Assembly (NCBI GenBank): GCA_902806595.1
Contig: CADCXC010000005.1
Span: 2,852,001 to 2,916,000, forward strand
Length of the DNA: 64,000 nucleotides
Direction: 5' to 3'
DNA from: Pyrenopolyporus hunteri
Taxonomy: Eukaryota; Ascomycota; Sordariomycetes; Xylariales; Hypoxylaceae
The position numbers were made by a program, and so were the translations under genes. The notes below the pieces were generated by a model. It was not told where the DNA came from, ran no database searches, and worked only from the letters and a program-made list of their open reading frames with translations. Position 1 is the first letter of the stretch, and each line of letters starts with the position of its first letter. Shown one piece after another: positions 57,545-64,000 of the stretch.

Positions 57545-57850
57545 ACGAAATTAATGATTTATTTTTTATATTTTATATTTTTAAAATAAATAAAATATAA
57601 AAATAAATATATTAAAAAATATAATAAAAAAATATAATAAAAATTATAAATAATTAAATTAATTAAAAAATATATAAAATATATATTATATATTAATATA
57701 ATTATATATAAATTTATATATAAATTTATTAAATATAATATATATTTTAATATATTAATAATATAAATAAAATTTATTTTTAAAAATAAATAATATAAAT
57801 ATTAATTTTTATTTTTTATAATTAATTAATTATAAATTATTAATTAAATT
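57545..57850. repeat. Inverted repeat, right copy (partner 50260-50590)
   Basis: Reverse-complement match to the left copy. It starts immediately outside the right direct repeat, so the inverted pair flanks the candidate LTR element and the other internal repeats. Confidence 0.5.
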
Positions 57851-58128
57851 TTTCGTTTTATTTATTTTTATAATTATAAATTAATTTAATTATTTATTTA
57901 TTAAATTTTATATAATTTTATTAAAAAACGTTTTTATTATTATATTTATAAAATTATATAATTTATATATTTATTAAATATTATTAATTTTTCGATTTTT
58001 ATAAAATTATTTTAAAATTATTAAATTAATTATTAATTAAAAGTTATTTTCGTAAAATAGTATAATAATTTTTAATTTTTTTTAAATTTTACGATTATTT
58101 TTATAGTTATATACTTTTTAATATAATT

Positions 58129-58985
58129 ATTAAGAGTTTTGCTATTAGCACTCCCTAAAATTGCTATCGGGCCTTATTAGCACTCCCAATACATTAAAAT
58201 ACCTACCATATCTAACAACCCCACATACAAATCTACGTACAATCGTGTTAATACATAATGTACACCTTATGCGCTTTTTCAATTGATTCAATTCCCACCA
58301 TCCCACCATACATCCCACCATACATACTATTATATTCCACCTATTCTAAGGATGCAAAATATAAAAAATAGATCGCCAGTTTCGCCTCAATTAGACCTTT
58401 CTAATGGTATAGGTTTCATATCGGTGCATGCCCTATTTCAAAAGTTATTTGAATATATACTCAATTCAATAGGGGTGTAAGTGGTGGCCCGGGGTGGTCA
58501 TGTGATCCCCTTTTGCGGTCGCATACCCCTCCAGCACCTTTTGACACCTTTGAATATATGTATGGAATTGACTTTATATTTAAATAACTTTTGAAATAGG
58601 GCATGCACCGATATGAAACCTATACCATTAGAAAGGTCTAATTGAGGCGAAACTGGCGATCTATTTTTTATATTTTGCATCCTTAGAATAGGTGGGATAT
58701 AATGGGATATATGGTGGGAGCTGTATGTAATTGAATCAATTGAAAAAGTGTACCCGTACTCGGTGAGACTATCTGGTTTACTGCATTTTTGTATGAGAAT
58801 GTGTTAGTGGGGCCGAGTACGGGGCAGAAGGGCGTCAAAATAAATGCCTCAGCCACCCCCAGCCACTATTCTAGCCACAACACCACCAACAACACCTCGT
58901 ATACCCCTTAATTACGATCGTTAACAACGCATTGATTATATGACGTAAAGCTCTGTAATTTTGTAATTATATATTATAATGGACT
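58129..58985. other. Island of normal composition between two RIP blocks
   Basis: About 860 bases keep normal C and G content, including CpA, CpC and GpG, between two stretches almost free of them. There is no gene: frames at 58283-58480 and 58498-58680 are the two arms of one inverted repeat read in opposite directions. The left border carries two direct copies of ATTAGCACTCCC (58144-58155, 58178-58189). The right part has CCCGTACTCGG (58753-58763) and its inverse CCGAGTACGGG (58812-58822). The island either entered after RIP had acted or never qualified for RIP because it has no long duplicate. Confidence 0.85.
58271..58750. repeat. Foldback element with long, nearly identical inverted arms
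   Basis: The left arm (58271-58473) and right arm (58561-58750) are inverted copies separated by an 87-bp spacer. They are identical over about 114 bases (58337-58450 against 58582-58695). The outer parts differ by small indels in CCCACCATACAT-type repeats. It encodes no transposase, so at most it is a non-autonomous foldback or MITE-like element. Arm length is below the size RIP normally detects. Confidence 0.85.
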
Positions 58986-60605
58986 GGCTTTATTATTCGG
59001 ATTTTTTTAGAATTAAATCTATTTTATTTTCGTTAAAAATATCGTTTAAAAATAAAAAAAATTATTTTAATATATTTTTACGAATTTTTATTAAAAATAT
59101 AATAAAATGCTTTTAAAAAATAATTTAATAAAATAAATACGATAATATTTAAAGGTAATTTTTTAAAGTTTTCGAAATCGATTAACGTATTAATCGTCGA
59201 ATTTTTTAAATAAATTATCGTAATAAATTTTAATTAAAATTCGATTTTAATAATATCGAATTTTTAATCGATTTTAATTTTCGTCGATTAAATTACGATT
59301 TTAAATTATAAAATTTTAAAAAACGTAAAAAAAAATTTTTAAAAATCGACGTAAACTATATAATCGACTTTTTAAAAATTAACGACAAAAATTAAAAATA
59401 AAAATTTTATCGACTTTTTTAAAAAAATTTTATCGATAACGTAAATATCGATAAAATCTTTAACGATAAAATAATTCGTTAATAATTAAAAAAATTAAAA
59501 TATTATTTTAAAATTAAATAATAAAAAAAAATATTATTAAAAATCGTAATTAAAACTCGCGTCGAAATTATAAAAAAAAATAATTAAAAATTATTAATAA
59601 AACGAAAAATAACGACGAAATTATATATCGTTAAATAAAATACATTTCGACTTTTTATTATAACGGTTTAATAAAATAATTCGAAAAATAAACGAAAAAA
59701 ACGACGTTTTTATTATTAATTATAATAAAAAAAATTTATTAAAATAATAACGTTAAAAAAAACGATAATTAAATATTAATAAATAAAAATTAATTTACGC
59801 CGTCGTTATAATAAATTAAAATTACGTATCGTTTTTATATTAATATAATATAAAATTTAATATTAACGGAAAAATTTTTTCTAAAAAAATATATTAACGT
59901 TTTAAATAACTTTATTTTATACGTCGAATTTTATTATAATTACCGTAATTTCGTATTATTTAAAAATAAAAATTCGATTTAAAAAACTTTAAAATAAAAT
60001 TTAACATATAAATGAAAAAAAAATTAAAGTATTATATTTATTTATATATTATCGAATAATTCGAAGTTTAATTTCATCGAAAACTTTATTAAAAAAATTA
60101 AAAATATATTACGAAATTTAAATTATTTAAACGTTAAAAAATTAAAAAAATTAATCGAAAAAAAATAATTAAATTAAAATAAAAAAATTATTAATAAAAA
60201 TATCGATTTTATATTTAAAAAATAATTAAATATAAAAAAAATTAAAAGGTAAAAAATAATATATTAAAATTATTTTTATATATAATTAAATAATTATTTT
60301 TTTTTAAATTAACGATTTTATTAAAAGTTAAATTTATAATGTTATTAACGTTAATTTTTAATGTTATAATTAAAATAATAATTAAAAATAATTAAAACAT
60401 TTATTTTAACGTTTTTTACGGGGTAAAAAATGTATTTTTCATATTAAAAATATTAATAAAACTCGATAATAAAACGAAAAAATGTTAATAATAAAACTTA
60501 TTATTAATATAATTATTAATATAACTTTTAATATAATTTTTAATATTATTTTTAATATATTTTTCGTAATATTTTTTAATTTTTATAAAAAATTATTTTA
60601 TATTA

Positions 60606-61040
60606 TTTTTAAAAAAGTCGTCGCGAAAAATTACTTATATTATTTTCGAAAAAACCGTCGTAAATAACTATTTTATACCATTTTTCGAAAAGTCGTCGCG
60701 AAAAATTACTTATATTACTTTCGAAAAACCGTCGCGAAAAATTACCCTATATTACTTTTCGATAAAATTATCGTAAAAAATTACATTTATTATTTTTTTA
60801 AAAATCTTTCGAAAAAACCGTCGTAAATAATTATTTTATATTACTTTTCGAAAAAATCGTCGTAAATAATTATTTATATTACTTTTCGATAAAGTCGTCG
60901 TAAATAATTATTTTATATTATTTTTCGAAAAAATCGTCGCAAATAATTATTTATATTATTTTTCGATAAAATCATCGTAAAAAATTATTTTTATTATTTT
61001 TCGATAAAATCGTTACGAAAATTTACTCGTATAATTTTTT
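60606..61040. repeat. 37-39-bp minisatellite, about 11 units
   Basis: Head-to-tail units follow the pattern TTTTCGAAAAAGTCGTCG, then TAAATAATTATTTATATTAC, with C/T and A/G drift. One unit (near 60790-60840) is longer. It runs in reverse orientation on the other arm (about 63590-63960). GTCGTCG and CCGTCG cores are kept in most units although RIP has stripped other C. Confidence 0.8.
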
Positions 61041-61279
61041 TATATTTAATTTTAAATATATAATTCGAAAAGTTTTTCGAAAAATATTACGAAAAATACG
61101 TCGAATTAAAATTAAAATTATATAATTAAATTTATATTTATAATTAAATTTATATAATTTAAATTTTTTAAATTAAATTATACGTTAAATTAAAATTAAA
61201 TTTATATAATTTAATTTATTTAATTCGATTTATTTAATTCGATTTATTTAAATTAAATTATACGTTAAATTAAAATTAA

Positions 61280-61430
61280 ATTTATATAATTAAATTAATT
61301 AAATTAAATTAAATTAATTAAATTAATTAAATTAATTAAATTAATTAAATTAATTAAATTAATTAAATTAATTAAATTAATTAAATTAAATTAAATTAAT
61401 TAAATTAATTTAATTAATAAAATTATTTAT
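61280..61430. repeat. TTAATTAAA tandem tract
   Basis: An 8-9-base unit (AATTAATTA) is repeated about 15 times without any C or G. The matching place on the other arm holds a different tandem unit, so the two arms have diverged here. Confidence 0.8.
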
Positions 61431-62879
61431 TAAAATATAAATAATTTTAAATATAATAATTATAATATATATAACGATTTAATTAAACGATTTAATTAAT
61501 TAAATAAAAACGTAATATAAATCGTTACGTAAAATATACGCGTAATTAATTAACGTAACGTAATATAACGTAACGTAATATAATATAATATAATATATAA
61601 TTAATATAACGTAAAAAATATAACTCGTAAATTTTTACGTAATTAATTTTTATTTTTTTTTTTTGAATTTTTTTTTTAAAAAAAAATTCGAAATAATATT
61701 TCGAAAAAATTTCGAATATTTTTTTCGTTAATATTTTTTATTTATATTAAATATTAATATAATAATAAATAATATAATTAACGACGAAATTTTAAATTAT
61801 TTTATAAATTTTATTAATAAATATATTATAAATAATTTATTTATATTTAATAAATAATTAATAAATGATTAATAAATTATATTATTAATAATTTATATTT
61901 TATTATATTAATCGATAAAATTTTTATTATTTAAAATAATAATATATTTAATTTACGAATTTAAATTTTTATTATTTACGAAAAATTTATTAACGAAAAT
62001 ATATAAACGTAAATTTTAAAAATTTAATTTAATATAATAAAATTTATATATTTAATTATTTAATTATTATTTAATTTTAAAATTAAAAGTTTTTATTTTT
62101 TTAAATTTTAATTCGAAATATTAAACCGTTATTAAATAATTAAAAATCGTTTCGAATTAATATATTAAATTATATATATTTCGAATTTAATACTTTATAA
62201 ATTTTTTAATTATATTAAAAATTTTAATATTTAATAATTTAATTTATTTAATTTAATTTTTTAAATAATTATTACGTTAAAAACTTTATCGTATAATAAT
62301 TAATTAATTTATATATATATTATTTCGTAATACGTATTTTAAAAAAAAATACTTATATATTTTCGTTTATATAAAAAAATTTTTTTTATGATTTTTTTAT
62401 TTAATAATTTTTTTAAATAATTATATAAATATTAATTTTATTTATTTATTATTAATTTTATTATTATTTTATTATTATTATTTTTTTTATTTTATTTACG
62501 TATATATTTATTAATATTAATTAATATTATTAAAATTAATAATATAAATTAATAAAATTAAAAAAATTATTATTATAATAATACGAAAAATTTTTATTAT
62601 AATAATATATATAATATTAATATTTTTTTATACGATATTATTTTATTTATAATAAAATATTATTTTTAATTTTTTTAAATTTTTTATATTTATTATATCG
62701 TAAAAAATTAAAAATTTAATTTAAATATAAATTTATATTAAAAAATTCGATTTAATCGAATAAAATATTAAAAAGCAATTATTAAATTAATAAAATATAT
62801 TTTTAATTATCGTATATTTTTCGATTAATAATTTAATTATAAAATTTTAAAATAAAAAAAAATTAATTTTTAAATCGTT

Positions 62880-64000
62880 ATATTCGAAGTTTTTTCGAAA
62901 TATTATTTCGAAAAATTTTTTTAAAAAAAATCGAAAAAAAATAAAAATTAATTACGTAAAAATTTACGAGTTATATTTTTTACGTTATATTAATTATATA
63001 CCGTAGTATATTATATTACGTTACGTTATATTACGTTAATTAATTACGCGTACGTTTTATATAATAATTTATATTACGTTTTTATTTAATTAATTAAATT
63101 ATTATATATATTATAATTATTATATTTAAAATTATCCGCATTTTAATAAATAATTTTATAAATTAAATTAATTTAATTATATAAATTTAATTATAAATAT
63201 AATTTTAATTTTAATTTAATATGTAATTTAATTTAAAAAAATCGAATTAAATAAATTAAATTAAATAAATTAAATTAAATAAATCGAATTATATAATTTT
63301 AATTTTAATTTAATATATAATTTAATTTAAAAAAATCGAATTATATAAATATAATTATAAATATAAATTTAATTATAAATATAAATTTATGTATAAATAT
63401 AAATTTAATTATAAATATAAATTTAATTATAAATATAAATTTAATTATAAATATAAATTTAATTATATATATAAATTTAATTATAAATATAAATTTAATT
63501 ATATAAATTTAATTATATAAATTTAATTTTAATTCGATATATTTTTCGTAATATTTTTCGAATTATATATTTAAAATTAAATATAAAAAAATTATACGAA
63601 TAAATTTTTACGATAATTTTATTAAAAAATAATAGAAATAACATTTTATAACGATTTTATCGAAAAATAATATAAATAATTTTTCGCGATAATTTTTTCG
63701 AAAAATAATATAAAATAATTATTTACGACGGTTTTATCGACAAATAATATAAATAATTATTTACGACGATTTTTTCGAAAAATTTTTAAAAAAATAATAA
63801 AAGTAATTATTTACGACGATTTTATCGAAAAGTAATAAAAATAATTTTTCGTAACGATTTTATCGAAAAGTAATAAAAGTGGTTTTTTACGACGATTTTA
63901 TCGAAAAATAATATAAAGTAATTTTTCGCGACGATGTTTCGAAAAGTAATATAGGTGGTTTTTTCTAAAAGTTAAAAAATATTACGAAAATTATATTAAT
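62880..64000. repeat. Very long inverted repeat, right arm, reaching the window edge
   Basis: Mirror image of 60553-61720. Includes the inverted minisatellite (about 63590-63960) and a tandem tract at 63345-63500. The last readable bases still match the left arm, so the arm may extend beyond the window. Confidence 0.8.
63345..63500. repeat. 17-bp tandem repeat ATAAATTTAATTATAAAT
   Basis: About eight copies of a 16-18-base unit (AATATAAATTTAATTAT) run head to tail, with no C or G except one G. It sits at the position of the TTAATTAAA tract of the other arm. Confidence 0.8.

Larger units (their letters stand above)
49860..58128. other. AT-rich block 1: RIP-saturated repeats, no genes
   Basis: From about 49860 the sequence becomes almost pure A/T. 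Remaining C is nearly always followed by G, and CpA is reduced to perhaps a dozen instances by eye, while TpA is everywhere. This is the footprint of repeat-induced point mutation (C to T in duplicated DNA), which favours CpA. All six frames are full of stops and the longest frame is about 60 codons. Several internal repeats are recognisable and listed separately. The DNA is probably heterochromatic. A mitochondrial fragment is unlikely because the CpG-only C pattern and nested inverted repeats do not fit it. Confidence 0.85.
60553..61720. repeat. Very long inverted repeat, left arm (partner 62880-64000)
   Basis: The arm is the reverse complement of 62880-64000. It starts with TTTTTCGTAATATTTTTTAA, mirrored at the window's right end, and finishes with TATAACTCGTAAATTTTTAC, mirrored at 62956-62975. 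It contains a 37-39-bp minisatellite (60606-61040) and an ATTAA tandem tract (61280-61430). A loop of about 1.16 kb separates the arms. Confidence 0.8.
58986..64000. other. AT-rich block 2: RIP-saturated repeats, no genes
   Basis: Composition and dinucleotide pattern match block 1: remaining C is almost all in CpG and all frames are closed. From 58990 to about 60400 I find no internal repeat; it may be a decayed transposon body. From 60553 onward a long inverted repeat dominates. The right edge keeps a few GG and GTGG pairs (63885-63960), so mutation there is slightly less complete. The block continues past the window. Confidence 0.85.

Noticed and set aside
49860..58128. Mitochondrial DNA insertion as explanation of the AT-rich block
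   Set aside because: No mitochondrial gene or tRNA is recognisable, and the CpG-only C pattern with nested inverted repeats fits RIP of nuclear repeats.
58283..58680. Two open frames with the same peptide start (MQNIKNRSPVSPQ) on opposite strands
   Set aside because: They are the two arms of one inverted repeat read in each direction. No start context, no family, and the frames end in the spacer.
60482..60667. 61-codon frame rich in Ile/Asn/Phe in the AT-rich block
   Set aside because: A translation of low-complexity AT DNA; base composition alone explains it.
60606..61040. CRISPR-like array
   Set aside because: The 37-39-bp units are contiguous with no unique spacers, in a eukaryotic RIP-mutated repeat; it is a minisatellite.
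49860..64000. Starship-type giant transposon or other cargo element
   Set aside because: No tyrosine-recombinase captain gene or cargo gene is present, and nothing codes for protein in the block.

Overview
The window is nuclear DNA of a filamentous ascomycete (Pezizomycotina, most likely Sordariomycetes). The evidence is short GT-AG introns of about 54-170 nt, a fused trpC-type tryptophan gene, a Sordariomycete-like G-beta and phosducin-like protein, and a saturated footprint of repeat-induced point mutation (RIP) at the right end. I assign 15 complete protein genes, one partial gene and one tRNA, with exon structures read by eye and checked for reading frame.

Left part (1-26.5 kb, gene-sparse). 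A truncated Ser/Pro-rich gene leaves the left edge. Acetoacetyl-CoA synthetase and an ADAL-type adenosine deaminase-like gene converge at 5.2-5.4 kb. After a 4.4 kb gap comes the heterotrimeric G-protein beta subunit, then 4 kb further on the same strand a phosducin-like protein, the family that assembles G-beta/gamma. A single-pass membrane protein of unknown function and RanBP1/Yrb1 follow. The long gaps are filled with short palindromic arrays built on GGTACCTA, plus microsatellites.

Middle part (26.5-48.4 kb, gene-dense housekeeping). In order: a DUF4211 protein, trifunctional TrpC, nucleoporin Nup188, Tim9, ribosome-assembly factor Mrt4, U1-70K, mitoribosomal protein mL43, triose-phosphate isomerase and a disordered protein of unknown function. 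From trpC to tpi the strands alternate strictly, so neighbours share either a promoter region or a 3' region. The set covers RNA and ribosome biogenesis, nuclear transport, mitochondrial biogenesis and core metabolism; it is not a pathway cluster.

Right part (48.4-64 kb). An intron-containing tRNA-Ser(GCT) sits about 60-75 bp from an abrupt fall into extremely AT-rich DNA (about 49.86-58.13 kb and 58.99-64 kb). There almost every remaining C lies in CpG, CpA is nearly absent, and no gene survives. The blocks hold decayed nested repeats: a candidate LTR element, several long inverted repeats, tandem repeats, and a pair of inverted arms of at least 1.1 kb carrying a 37-39 bp minisatellite. Between the blocks lies an 860-bp island untouched by RIP with a foldback element whose arms are identical over about 114 nt.

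I see no biosynthetic cluster, effector gene, CRISPR array or intact transposase. The features most worth following up are the linked G-beta/phosducin pair, the palindromic arrays, the tRNA at the heterochromatin-like border, and the unmutated foldback island inside the RIP block.
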